A DNA stretch of 64,000 bases from Ipomoea triloba. Taxonomy: Eukaryota; Streptophyta; Magnoliopsida; Solanales; Convolvulaceae. The translations under genes and the position numbers were made by a program. Within the stretch, counting starts at the first letter, position 1, and each line of letters starts with the position of its first letter. Positions 47,341 to 58,649 of this stretch are shown here, piece by piece. The stretch spans positions 26,604,316 to 26,668,315 of the forward strand of contig NC_044918.1 of assembly GCF_003576645.1 (NCBI RefSeq), written 5' to 3'. The notes beneath the pieces are model-generated. The model searched no databases. It saw only the letters and a program-made list of their open reading frames with translations, and had not been told where the DNA came from.

Positions 47341-48860
47341 GTAACACCCCAAAAATTTCGTCAATATTTTTGTTACAAAATATTTTTGGTCACAATTATT
47401 TCTACCTAATTTCTGTCCAGGAAATTTCAGCTTGGCGCAATCCGAAAGATTAATTCGGTAAAAATACTTCACGAACTCCTTTTTATTTTAAATTTTTATG
47501 GTAGAACCTAAACTTATAGTACTTGATATCTATAAAATTTTGGGACATTTATATCTTCGAGTAAACACAAAAAATTAAATATTTGCCCTTCGCAGTGTGC
47601 TATCCAGAATTTATTTTCTCACAGTACTAGTTTTGGAAAATAATTTGAAATAAATACTTCTACTCCTTCGATTTTTATGAAATTTTTTATGTATGCTCTA
47701 GACTTTCTGGACTACATATCTAAAAAAAATGGTATCCAAATTATTTACCCAAATTTTTCAATAATTTTTGTAAGTTCTGCCAGTCACCTAACTTTAATTT
47801 TCTTTCCTGACTTTGGCATGATTAGGGGACAATTAGTTGCATAATCCATTATTAATTTGACTGATTTAAGGGAACAATTCATTGTAACGCCGAAAGCATA
47901 TTTCATCCTTGTGAATACCTATTTCTTCTATTATTATTCATCATTCTATATTTGTATATATGAGTCTTTGCAGCTTCTTCATCCTCATATCTACTCACTG
48001 GTTTCTTCAAAACAATCATCTTCCTCCCATCTTCTCTCTATTTTTATTTTCTTCTTCTTCCATGTCGATAGCCCCTTACAGCAGCACGCAACCTTCTCCC
48101 TCCCCAAGCTCTCCCTCCAGCGAATCACGAAAATCCTCCGTCGGTCATCACTCTTTCGAGACCTCTCCCACTCTCTTCTCCGACTCAAGGATATCTCTAA
48201 ATCTCAGACCCAACCAATATGAATTTCATGGTGGAAATGAATGGGGTTTTGGTCTTGATGTTGGAGTTGATGATGAAGATGCGTGAACCTGTAGAAAATG
48301 ATTCTGGATGGTGGATGATGATGGATAAGGATGAACTGATTATGGTAAGCTTATAATAATGTTTTGAACATAAGGATTAGGATTATCATAATGAATTTTT
48401 TTGAGTACCACCGACTCTGTTACAATGTAGTATCTATTATCATAATGAATTAGTGATTAGAATAATGATGATTATTAATATATTAATGACAAGGATGATA
48501 TTGTCGTCAGTATTGAAATATTGTGCATGATGGAATATTGTTAGAAATGATAATAGAATGGTGAGGATTATGATGATACTAGTAATGGGTTTGTTGGATG
48601 ATGATGGCGTGATTCTACAAAAAAAAATGAAGATGAAAATTATGAGAATGATTAGTGGATTGTGATCGAAGGTTATGATTCCATAAAGATGATTAATATT
48701 ATTTATAATAATAATATTAGTAATTATATTAGATTGTTTGATCCACAGGTTCCTTACCAAGTTGACTAAGATGCTATTAAGTGTTAATTATAATTTTGGG
48801 CTTTTGAGGTAAGATTTCATGTTCATCAAAATTATTATTTACCCCTTATATATATGTATA
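47341..48860 (+). mobile_element. Gypsy LTR-like fragment starting TGTAACACCCC
   Basis: The start TGTAACACCCCAAAAATTT is typical of plant gypsy LTRs, followed by AT-rich U3-like DNA, a CT-rich leader at 48,000-48,180 and a GGTAAGATTTC donor-like site near 48,810. There is no matching ...TGTTACA end, partner LTR or target duplication, so it is probably truncated. Reading frames here are short. Confidence 0.35.
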
Positions 48861-49174
48861 TATTCGTATGTGATTATATGTGATATGGAATATACCATGG
48901 GATTACCGCTATACGTATTTAAGACATTTATATGGATTCTGGTACGAGTCTAGGTGCCTATATAAAGGGCCTTAGCCCTTCAAGTTAAGGGTTTTTTTTC
49001 TCCCTTTTCTCTTCTTCTCTCTAAAGCTCCCAAGATACAATGCTTTCTCTTCTCTCTAAACTATTCTAGAGCAATGAATAAAAGGGCTATTTTGGGTTAA
49101 ATTCTGGGATCAATTTCTATAGCATGCATCTATGTTTATACACACAACTAATACAGGACGATTTAGTTCTATCA
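48861..49174 (+). mobile_element. 3' part of a plus-strand LTR with TATA box
   Basis: CCTATATAAAGG (TATA core 48,959-48,966) is followed by a CT-rich leader, ATGAATAAAAG (possible polyadenylation signal, 49,070-49,080) and an end at CTATCA. The primer-site-like sequence follows at 49,177. The left edge is not defined. Confidence 0.5.
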
Positions 49175-49176
49175 AA

Positions 49177-49194
49177 TGGCACCGTTCCTGGGGA
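49177..49194 (+). promoter_or_regulatory. Primer-binding-site-like sequence of Tat/Athila type
   Basis: TGGCACCGTTCCTGGGGA resembles the TGGCGCCGTTGCCGGGGA that follows the 5' LTR in many plant Tat/Athila elements, with three differences. Confidence 0.55.
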
Positions 49195-51930
49195 TCCGGA
49201 GAAAAAAAGCCGTGTTCCTATGCGCTCTTTGGTTCTGCAAAGAGGAAATTAAATCTACGGCCAATCCTCTCATGATGCCCAGCTACAGTTTCTACACTTG
49301 AAAATATGGGGAGAGAGAAGCAGAAGGGGCGTAGTCTACCAACTCCAAAGCCACCTAAATTCAAGGCCAAAGCAACTCCAATTTCAGCTCCTAAACAACC
49401 ATTTGCAGATATTGTTGAATACAGATTACCAATGACGAAGCCTCACCTCTATCTTCGTCTCGCTATACAATGGACACAGTTCGCCGATGAAGATCTAAGC
49501 GAGTAGTAGAGGATGTCGACGACTGTGATGGTTAAATTCCAATATGCATGGCTGAAGGAAAGTGCCCCCTTCATCTTCTTCCATTGTAGGAGTCCGTCGG
49601 AGTTTGGTGTGCCAACATTAACATCTCTGAGCCCAGCAACCATGGAAACCTCTCGCATATACGGTGGAGAAAGCGACGATGACTTCAGTGGTGAGAAAGG
49701 AGGGCCAGCGGTGGTGTCGCAATCGTGTGTGGGCTGCTGTGCATCATTGTCGGCGCTAAAGCCTGAGAACCACGTCTGCAGAGCCCCTCATACGAGCAAG
49801 CAAATCCTGAAGTAATTACTTTGTGGTTTCCACCGAACTAGTGACAATGATGATCATTGATGGTCGGTAGTCTCCTGGAGGCAGGTCGTAATTTGCTCCT
49901 GCACGTAAGGGATGCTATGCACGGTAACAACCGACGTTTCAAAGTGGAGAGCCAACCAGGCATGAGCTGGCTATGTGTTCTACCAACCTCACCGAGCCCA
50001 AGCTTCATATCGCGGCGATGATTTGACATCTTCACTCTTCATTGGGTTGCCTCCGAGTTGATGATCAAAAAGCTTTAGACCAATCCCGAACGAGCGACCG
50101 CCACTCTGAGGTGGTGGTCCAAATCAAATCTTATGCAAAGAACTCGGGAAAGATTGAGTACGAATTAGCATCCGCCATTCAACTTTAAGCACTCCAGCAT
50201 GTGTGGGCACCCCTCCGAGCAGAAATGGTTGATCCCGAATGTCGCCGCTGAACCAGCGGCCAAATTTTCTCCTTCCCGGGCATTTCCCCGAAGCAGCCAC
50301 CGTCTTAATGACGGATTTCCGATCATCCCTGGGCCGAGTGTCAGATTCCAAGGAGACATGCACCGTGGAACCAATCTCGGTTCTCCGATCGGAGGGTGAA
50401 GGCATTCGAAGTTCCGTACGTGGCGCTGCAAGCGTGAATTCATGTGGTTTTCTACCAACTATTCATTTTGGTTAAATGTCTCCGAACATAGGGTAGCACA
50501 GTCAGCACCGTAACAGGCTCCGATGGCAGTTCACTCTACAAGCAATTATTTCCTTGGGCAGTTCACTCTTTTTTCCATTGCTATATTAGAAAGATCGGAT
50601 GAGTGGATTCTCTGTGTTATTTTGCGAGCTTATGGTCGGAGCCCGACATCGCTTTGACTCCCTAAAGAATGAACAATTGATCGATAGCGGTATTTATGCA
50701 CGGCTCGCATGCGACACTGTGAGCATTGGTGATCTGAGAATTGAAAGCTCACCTTTGACCGACCAACTTCTTCAACGTGCGTTTATCAAACGATCACACC
50801 TTCCCGACTTCTTCCAAGCTAGTGGCTGATCTCGAATAGGTGAATACACCAACGGTCCATCCGAGGTTTTATCTTTTCTAAATGTATCAGTGGTCGGCAA
50901 GCTTGCAGTTTGAAAAAGCCTGAGCTACATCTTGATTTCATCCAGCAACAGAACAACAACAACCGACCATGACCATCTTTTTGTGTTGCCCGGCGAGTTC
51001 AAAGCTCCCCAACCATCCCGAGCGGGTGCGCCTTGACATTCCCTGAGCTAATGAAATCAAATTGTGCTAGGAATTTCGTCACGACATACCACTCACATTT
51101 GTCTGCTGACCGCCTTGAGAAGAGTACATCTGCTGACTACGGGGACAGAGCTCCTGGTGAAGGGAAGCGACGACTACAACTTTAATATTGCATGTGTGTC
51201 CTTCCCGTACTACCACCCTTTAGAGTGATGATATGGGCTGTGATCAGGACTCTAGAGTATCCCAGTTACTGTTAACATGAAAGAAGCAATGATTGCTAAT
51301 AGTTGAGAGTGACCAAGAATGAACTGACAGTGGCTGCTCTGACAACCGATCAGTCTCCGAAACTATGACTAACGTCATGGGTTCTCAAAACTTCCCAGTT
51401 TTGATTAGTGGTTTGAAACCTGAAAGTTCTGCTTCAACCGATCAATGCTTACCCGTCACATATCCCGGACTGGCCCGTCGACGAGATCACTCTGTTTGGC
51501 CGCAAGTTGGTCGCGATCTGGGGTGTAATCGATTAATCTTGTTCCTGGACCAAGAGTCGGGCAGCCGGATTAGAATGCATGCTTACGCTAAACGAACTGA
51601 ATTCCTCTGTTTGAAGTTGGTTCAACGGCAAAAGCTTCATTGACGCCCCCGGTTGCCTTTTGTTCGTGTGTTCACTGATGAGTTTCCCAGCCAGAACATT
51701 ATCCTCGGGCCAAGGTCTTTATATCTTCGACCGAATAAATATTGAGAAGAATTCTGGTAGGTCAAATCGGCTATCACCGAGGTAATGGGAGTTCGTAGGC
51801 TTGAATAACCAAGTGCGTTCATTCCTGAGCGGAAAGAGCAATGGCCGCTTCTGTAATTCGCAAAAGCTGCGAAACTAGTGAGCGGTCAACTGCATCACCA
51901 CCCTGAGCTCATTAGTCAAAGCTTTCAAAA
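49195..51930 (+). other. Unassigned non-coding interior of a putative Tat-like element
   Basis: Mixed base composition near 45 percent GC, with no frame longer than about 100 codons and no retroviral motif on either strand. A Lys/Pro-rich frame at 49,306-49,506 is the first after the primer-like site but matches nothing known. The words GACCGACCAAC and CCGATCAG recur. It may be gag-pol sequence decayed beyond recognition, or captured host DNA in a non-autonomous element. Confidence 0.35.
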
Positions 51931-53030
51931 CTGTAAAATTATTACTAGCATAGTTTTAAATTGTAAAATGTACAGCCTAAACTATAATTTGTATGAGTTA
52001 TAGGCTTGTACTTAGAAATATGTAATTGCAAAACTATAGAAATGTACTAAGTTCGGTTAGGTCGGTCCTTCCACCATTGGCAGTATAGTGTAAGTTCGAG
52101 ATTGAATCTCAACAAAAATCTTACGAAGTAGGCAATCTTGACCGGCTAAAATCCGGATAAGGGAGTAAGGTGCCCGTTTATTTTGCCCAGTTATAAGGCG
52201 TTGGGAGTAAGGTACCCACTTACGATCGTTAAAATCAGTTACGATCGAAAAGTTGGAAAACACTTCGGTCTCCGAACCGGCGGGGGAAAATGTCCTCGAC
52301 CATGTGAATTTCAAATTTAATTTGCTTTGCAAAATGTAAGTACGATCATATATGCAGGTTAATTGTGTACGAAGCCTGATTAAGATGGTACTGTCACCAT
52401 CGGCATCATTAAGCCAGAGAAAAATCTCGGCACCATTCCGGCTGAAGACCGAAGCAATCATTAGATCGAAAAGCCCGAAGAAATCCCAACACCAGTCCAG
52501 CTGAAGGCCGAAGGGATTGACAAATCGAAAAATTAGATCCGTAGGTCATCCTGACTGAAGACCACAAACTCCATCAAATGCTCGAGCTCACCTGTTCGAA
52601 GCTATGACAAAGTGAAGTAGGATTTTGTATAACATATAAATTAATAGTTTAAGTTACTTTAGAAATTGTACCATGTGTACTATAATAGGTCGGTCCTTCC
52701 ACCACCGGCATTGTAAGTCTGAGATTAAATCCCGGCATAAGCCCTACAAAGTAGGCAGTTAAATCTAGTGAGGTCGACATTACCACCACCGGCACTATAA
52801 GCCCGATTAGGTCAGCATTGCCACTATCAGCACGATGAGCCCGGGACCATATCTTGACATAAAGTTTTACAATAAAAAAGACAAGAGCCTCTGGACCTTT
52901 ACGCACAGATGATAAAAGACAAAGAGCTCAGGGCCTTTGCGATAAGAAGATTTAGAGACAAAGACCTCTGGACCTCCACAATTAGAAGAAAAAGACCTTT
53001 GGACTTCTACAATCAAAAGACAGACCTTTC
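51931..53030. repeat. Degenerate long repeats (GGTCGGTCCTTCCACCA blocks)
   Basis: A block starting TAGGTCGGTCCTTCCACCA at about 52,054 recurs near 52,688, and a weaker version (GAGGTCGACATTACCACCA) near 52,770. Each contains a GAGATT(G/A)AATC and a GAAGTAGGCA or AAAGTAGGCA word. It looks like the 3' untranslated tandem-repeat region of a Tat element. No gene. Confidence 0.5.
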
Positions 53031-53035
53031 TGATC

Positions 53036-53600
53036 GGACAGATCAACTCCGATCTCTTAATCGAGGTGCCCGCCATGGGCCTAATTCCCTAATCCCCTGG
53101 ATCAGTTCCGATTGAGGTGCCTGCCATGGGCCTAAATTCTTGATCCCCTGGATCAGTTTTCCACGATCGAGGTGCCTGCCATAGGCCTAAATTCCTGATC
53201 CCCTAGATTAGTTTCGATCGAGGTGCCTGCCATGGACCTAAATTCTTGATCCCCTAGATCAGTTCCGATCGAGGTGCCTGCCATAGGCCTAAATTCCTGA
53301 TCCTCTGGATAAGTTCCAATCGAGGTGCCCTCCATGGGTCTAAATTCTTGATCCCCTGGATCAAGATCAACTCCGATCTCTTGAGCAAGGTACTCGTCAT
53401 GGGCCTAATTCCTGATCGACAAGATCAGCTTCGATCTCTTGATCGAGGTGCCCAACAATGGGGCTAATACTTAGTCTCCGGACCGTCAACGATCTCTTGA
53501 TCGAGGTGCCTACCACAGGCCTCATGTTTGATCTCCAGATAAGATTTGATCTCGTGATTGGAAGCCCGACCATAGGCCTTATGTTTGATCACTTGGTCAC
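53036..53600. repeat. Minisatellite, about ten units of 51-68 bp
   Basis: Core unit GATCAGTTCCGATCGAGGTG followed by CCTGCCATGGGCCTAAATTC and TTGATCCCCTG. The middle six units are about 51 bp and similar; the outer units are longer and more diverged. Frames across it give only repeated peptide. Confidence 0.9.
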
Positions 53601-53805
53601 ATTAAAAATCCGATCGTTTGATCGGTAGCATTCAATCCCTATAATCATGCCAGAGGTTCGATCCTTTGATCGTTAAGTTTAAACCTCGTGAATCCCCAAA
53701 GTCCTACATGTTAGGCAAATCGACCATCAAAACGTTAAGAATGGTTCGATGCATCAGCATCGTGAAACAAAAGTGAAAACGAACTCGGGGGGCCATTGTA
53801 TCTAT

Positions 53806-54180
53806 TCCCTTATGTTGGCAATTCTCGCAACATAGGGAATGGGGAGCTGTTGGTAGGACTATAGGGCAACTCCTTCGACCTACGAAGCTCATTAAAGCAA
53901 TTCCCGACCGTAGCATACTTCCCGAGCATATTGACCTTCATAGGTCCCGTTACACTTTCGGGTCTCCCAACGTCCCCTGACTTAGGATTCTCGGTTCCTA
54001 AACCGAGCATAAAAGGGGAAAAAACTTCCCGTTCAAATAACTTCGGGTTACAAAAATCCTGTCATAATGATTAGCGTTGTAATCAGAACCAACCGAGTGC
54101 GAACTGTTAAGAGCGATCTTGTAACCGGGTAATCTAGATCGAGGTTTGATCGAGCTTAAACTAGTTATGACCAGTTAGTT
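53806..54180 (+). mobile_element. Putative polypurine tract and start of a 3' LTR (plus strand)
   Basis: AGGGAATGGGGAGC (53,834-53,847) is a good polypurine tract, followed by TGTTGGTAGG as a possible LTR start at 53,848. A 13-bp inverted pair (ATTCCCT...AGGGAAT) sits just before. The LTR does not match the LTR end at 48,861-49,174, so these two may belong to different elements. A TATA-like GCATAAAAGG lies near 54,004. Confidence 0.4.
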
Positions 54181-54189
54181 CGTATAAAG

Positions 54190-55014
54190 GGTGTGAACAA
54201 GAAAAAGTGAAAAAAGAAATATATTCGAATTTCAAATGCGCAGGTACAAGATCTATATCAAGAAAATTCTTTGATTCTTCACTTGCTTTACTTGACTTGA
54301 AATTTTGAGTGAAGGGCATCCGGAATGCGGCTTTATGCTTCAAAGAAGGGCTTTGTTGCTTGATTTTCGTTGAAGGGCTTCTGGACTCAAATTGGCTTGA
54401 TATTCAGTCCACTTAATTTAGCTTTAGCACTTGAATAGTTGATCTTCAATCAACTTTAGCTTGCTTGATCGTCAATTCACTTAGCTTGATTTCTTGGATA
54501 TTTGATCTTCAATCTTCTTTAGCTTGACTTGATTTCTTCAATCCAGAGCTTCTCTAAGTTCTTCAATTCTTCAAGTGTGTTGTGTTTTGGAATGTGAAAT
54601 GAGGGCTCTATTTATAGTGGAAGAAGTAACCACTATCTCTCAACAAACTCCTAAATAATTAATTAATTAAATTAATTAATTATCTAAGGAAATGAACCTT
54701 GCCAAAATCAAGTCTAAGTTCAAAACTTTATCATTTAATTCAAATTCAAATTAAATTATAATTATCAAATTCAAATATAATAAAACTATATTTAAATTAT
54801 AATAATAATTATAATTAAATTCAAATATAAATTGGGTTTGGATCAATTAATTAATTTAATAATCCAAGATCAAATCTAATTGGACCAATCAAATCAAATT
54901 AATTTAATTGCCACAACCCACTTAATTAAATCGGTCCAATAATCAACCTCAAAATTAAGTTTAATAATAATTTTGTCAGTCCATTTTCCAGGTTTAAATT
55001 TTCTGTGTCTACAA
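54190..55014 (-). mobile_element. Minus-strand LTR starting TGTAGACACAG
   Basis: The right edge reads TGTAGACACAGAAAA on the minus strand and is preceded by CTCGAGGGGGTAATT (55,015-55,030), a typical gypsy polypurine tract, so this would be a 3' LTR. TATAAATAGAGCC on the minus strand near 54,613 is a good TATA box. The left edge is estimated. Little or nothing of the internal region remains to the right. Confidence 0.5.
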
Positions 55015-55194
55015 ATTACCCCCTCGAGGCTTGTCGGGACATGCTGCTTGATGTGCTTGGAACGTGGAAGTCTCGAAATTTTGATATGGATAAGGCACCC
55101 ACATCACACATATAACCCGTTCAGCCTATAGGGTTGTTAATTTGGATCTTTGAAACTTACAAATGCCGTTGTAGTTATGTACGACCCAACCAAG

Positions 55195-55400
55195 CTTTAA
55201 TCCATTAAATATTAATCTTGAACTCACTTAGACCCTCGAATATTAATCTTAAACCCACTTGAACCATCAAATATTAATCTTGAAATCACTTGAATCATCA
55301 AATATTAATCTTGAATTTAATTGGACCCCATCAAATATTAATCTTGAACTCACTTGAACCATCAAATATTAATCTTGAATTTAATTTGACCCCATCAAAT
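55195..55400. repeat. Short tandem repeat, about 30-36-bp units
   Basis: Six or so units built on ATCAAATATTAATCTTGAA followed by CTCACTTGAACC or TTTAATTGGACCCC. Confidence 0.85.
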
Positions 55401-55589
55401 TACTTTTATCTTCCATCAACTTTTTTTTTTTTGAAAATCTTCCATCAACTTATTTTGCTTGAAACAAAGGAAATACGTAACACCATTAACCGCCGCAAAC
55501 AATGCGCGACTTCAAACTCTGATCTCGACTCCAGTTCGAGAACTCCTTGGCTTTAACACTCCCACTCAACATCAAACACCTGAAACCAT

Positions 55590-56700
55590 CTATAAATAGA
55601 GCCAAAAACCCATCACTTTCACCACCAAATCGAAGTAGCAGATTAAGGAGAACTGGTTCAATTCATTTTCAATCAGGTAAAACTCTGTTCTTTCATTTTT
55701 ATCTTCATCTTTCCCCATGTATATTTCATCCGTAGGAACAAGAAGAAGAAGAAGAAGATTCAAGAAGCCACTGTACAACATAAAAGGGACGGTTGCCCGT
55801 CTTGTAGGACAACCACCGAAGCGCAGTACCAACGATGTTGCCGGTGGGTGGGTTCCTACTTGCAGTGCATGAGTCTCTATGTTGTGTGAGAGCTGAGCAA
55901 GCTAGCGAACTGCCTTTGTCGCACTGGAGCACGGGATCTTCGTCATTGCGGGACCTTCGTTGAACTTGCTTCAAAAGAGCATCGGGGATCTGCCAGGTAG
56001 AACAATCACTGGAGCGCAGTATCGTTGATACTGCTGGAGCGTGAGTTTCTACTTGGGGTACACAGATTTCCGTTGCTACTGGTGTTTCTCACTACACCGC
56101 TCAATCTGTCGACGCCGTCAAGTTCGCCGGAATTTCCTCGCAGAAGTCGCCTGGAGAACCAGAATGGTTATGCTGCTGGTTTCGGAGTCCATAGGTCGCC
56201 GATGAACTAAAAGCTCACCACCGAAGCGCGAAACCTTTGCTTTGTGCGAGGTGCCACCGGGGCGTGGGTTTCCATCGGAGTGGACAAATCTGGGAAGAGA
56301 AACGGGAAATCGCTGGAGGCCGCCGCTCAACCGCCAATGCTGCCGCCTCGTCGATTGCAAATCATCGCTGTTAACAACGCCGACAAATTGCACTGCCAAG
56401 CTCTGTTCTCTACTGTCAATATTGGAGGTCGACGCATCTCTCATGGTGAAGCCGCTAGATAATGGACCGGAGACTACTACGCAACCGTCGACGCCGCGGG
56501 GCTCTTCTCACTTCTGCCGTTCAGGTCGCTGGAATGCCTCGCCATTTGCTGTTGGAGTCTATCGTCGTTGGATTACATCAGCTTTAGTTTCTCTACTGTC
56601 GATACTGCAGAGTCGCCATCGCAAATGACCATGGCCGTGGGAAATTATAGCTGATGTTGCATAGGTCTTTTATCCCTAGCTGAAGCCATCTGCAAATTCC
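55590..56700 (+). other. Promoter-like start and unidentified 200-bp-periodic region
   Basis: TCTATAAATAGAG near 55,589 is a TATA box followed by a leader and a TCAGGTAAA splice donor at about 55,675. From 55,800 the DNA has higher GC and a degenerate repeat of about 200 bp: GAAGCGCAGTACCAACGATG (about 55,818), GGAGCGCAGTATCGTTGATA (about 56,014) and CCGAAGCGCGAAACC (about 56,220), each followed by a TTTC(C)TACTTG- or GTTTCCATCGG-type segment. Frames of 60-128 codons are open but fit no family I know. It may be the 5' part of a gene captured by a transposon or a non-coding transcript. Confidence 0.3.
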
Positions 56701-57096
56701 AAGATTGTCTTCACTTTTCACGTGCCTACTGCCTTTATTGGGAATGAAATAAAGCCATATTCCAGCTGGGTCCCACTACAGCACGACTCCATCTTACCTT
56801 TAATATATACATTATTGATTACATATATATTTGATTTGTTACATATATGTACTTTGTTTCATTTTTTTTTCCTTTCGTTTTTGCTTTTTCTCTTCTTGTT
56901 TCTTTTTTCCCTTTTTTTTTTCTATGTTCATTTCCATTCTGTTTCGTTTTTACCCTTTTTTTTCCTTGCGTAATTCCCTTTCCATTTAGATTTCACTTTT
57001 CCCTTTCTCATTCTGATTCATTTCCTTTGTTTTTATTTTCAAACTTTTAATAACAATAATAATATGATACTAATAATAGTAATAGTAATGTTAATT
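56701..57096. other. T-rich low-complexity stretch
   Basis: Poly-pyrimidine plus strand with TTTC and TTTTC words, then AAT/AGT triplets. The Phe-rich frames are low complexity. Confidence 0.8.
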
Positions 57097-57209
57097 ACTA
57101 TCATTAGGGTTGTCAAAGTGGGCCAAAGCCCGCGGACTGGCCCGCACCCGCCCTGCGGTGGTGCGGGTTAGGGTCTAAGAAAATATGGCAAATTATACTG
57201 TGCACCACG

Positions 57210-57329
57210 GTGCACATAGCAATATGCACCACGTACCTAAACGACGTCGTTTTGAGCATTGTAAATTAGGTGCACATAGCAATATGCACCACGTACCTAA
57301 ACGACGTCGTTTTGAGCATTGTAAATTAA
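57210..57329. repeat. 60-bp perfect tandem duplication in the left MITE terminus
   Basis: The unit starting GTGCACATAGCAATATGCAC occurs twice with an exact 60-bp period. Confidence 0.95.
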
Positions 57330-57409
57330 TCGACCATTTTTTCTTGGAAATTACGTTTCCCGTTTCGTTTCCCGTTTCGACCGGTCTCTGTATTTATGTT
57401 AATATGTAT

Positions 57410-57960
57410 TCCAGGCAATCATTCTGTGTATTCTAGGCAACCATTCTGTGTATTATAGGCAACCGTTATGTGAATTCATGTTAGTAACACATGTTGTGAT
57501 TTCATGTTATTAACACATGTTGTGATGTGTTTGTGCATTCGAATGTTTAGGAGGATGAGTTCTGTGTATTTTGTGTAAATATTATGTGTATTCATGTTAT
57601 TAACATAAGTTGTGATATGTTTGTGCATTTGAATGTTAGGAGGATGAGTTCTGTGTATTATGGGCATCAATATTCTGTGTATTATGGGCAAACATTCTGC
57701 GTATTCTAGGCAAATTCTGTGTATTATGGGCAAACATTCTGCGTATTCTAGGCAAACGTTCTGTGTATTCTATATAATGATTATGTGTATTATAGATAAT
57801 GAATTCTCTAGAGTCATTCGCGTCCACTAACATCTGTGTATTTTGTGTCAATATTCTGTGTATTCTGGGCAAACATTCTGTGTATTCTAGGCAAACGTTC
57901 TGTGTATTATAAATAATGATTGTGTGTATTATAGATAATGAATTCCTTGAGTCATTCATG
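57410..57960. repeat. Degenerate 21-bp minisatellite in the MITE
   Basis: Variations on ATTCTGTGTATTCTAGGCAA and ATTATGTGTATTATAGATAA, about 15-20 units, plus a longer 110-bp repeat at 57,480-57,650 around GTTATTAACACATGTTGTGA. Frames give repeated short peptides only. Confidence 0.85.
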
Positions 57961-58365
57961 TCCGCGTCTACTAATACCGAAATGACGTCGTTTTACGTAC
58001 GTGGTGCACATTGCTATGTGCATCGTGGTGCAGGGTATAACGATTGAGAAAATATAGCCACGCGAAAATGTGGGCCTAATGGGGTGTGCCAAATTTGACC
58101 TGCGACCCGCGGGCTATTAATATATATATATATATATATATTCACATTCTGTGAATATATATTCACAGAATTCTGTGAATATATATATTCATTTAAAAAA
58201 AAGGATGATAAGCCTGCCGGCCTGCGGAGCCTGCGAACCCGCGCGGGGCGGGTTAGGGTTACACAAATTTTGGCCAGCGGGACTAACGGGCTGGCCCGCA
58301 AAAGCCCGCAAGAAATTTGGCTTGCGGTGGGGCGAGCCGGCCGCTTTGATAGTACTAACTATCAT

Positions 58366-58630
58366 TATTACTTATTGCATCGACCTTTTCAACTTTGACA
58401 CAACTCAAAATGATGTACTTTCAATGATCGATGGGTAAAAGATCATGGTGATGTCACGCAACAAGCGTAACCATAAATTCAAGACCAACAACCAACACTG
58501 GATGCCGCATACGCGCTATCAAAGAAAATTAGTCTTGTAATTTAATTCAATAAAATCTTCTCTCATTTCCACTACAAATCAATCGTATCCTTGAAGGATT
58601 CAAATAAAATCTGAACATTATGGACACTTC
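58366..58630. other. Short host or repeat segment between hAT-like and CACTA elements
   Basis: AT-rich, no reading frame or motif recognised. Confidence 0.5.
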
Positions 58631-58649
58631 CACTACAAAAAAATGCCAG

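Larger units (their letters stand above)
57187..58046. mobile_element. MULE-type MITE nested in the hAT-like element (860 bp, TSD AGAAAATAT)
   Basis: Long terminal inverted repeat of about 55 bp built on GTGCACCACGGTGCACATAG and CACCACGTACCTAAACGAC (one or two mismatches per ten bases). A 9-bp direct repeat AGAAAATAT (57,178-57,186 and 58,047-58,055) flanks it, as for Mutator-like transposition. The outermost six bases of the ends do not pair, so the exact ends may shift slightly. Confidence 0.8.
57105..58357. mobile_element. hAT-like non-autonomous element (1253 bp, TSD ACTATCAT)
   Basis: Perfect 8-bp duplication ACTATCAT at 57,097-57,104 and 58,358-58,365, the size made by hAT transposases. 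Ends TAGGGTTGTCAAA and, inverted, TAGTACTATCAAA. Both subterminal regions are GC-rich with repeated GCCCGC and GGCCC words. There is no transposase. Most of the interior is a nested MULE-type MITE. Confidence 0.88.

Noticed and set aside
47857..48286. Possible small secreted protein genes (121 and 108 codons)
   Set aside because: The two frames overlap in a CT-rich leader-like segment inside an LTR-like fragment, with no conserved domain.
56242..56628. 128-codon frame as a host exon
   Set aside because: Several overlapping frames are equally long, splice sites are not evident and no family is recognised; kept only as an unexplained region.
57476..57959. His/Arg/Ile repeat frames
   Set aside because: They come from the degenerate 21-bp minisatellite in a MITE.
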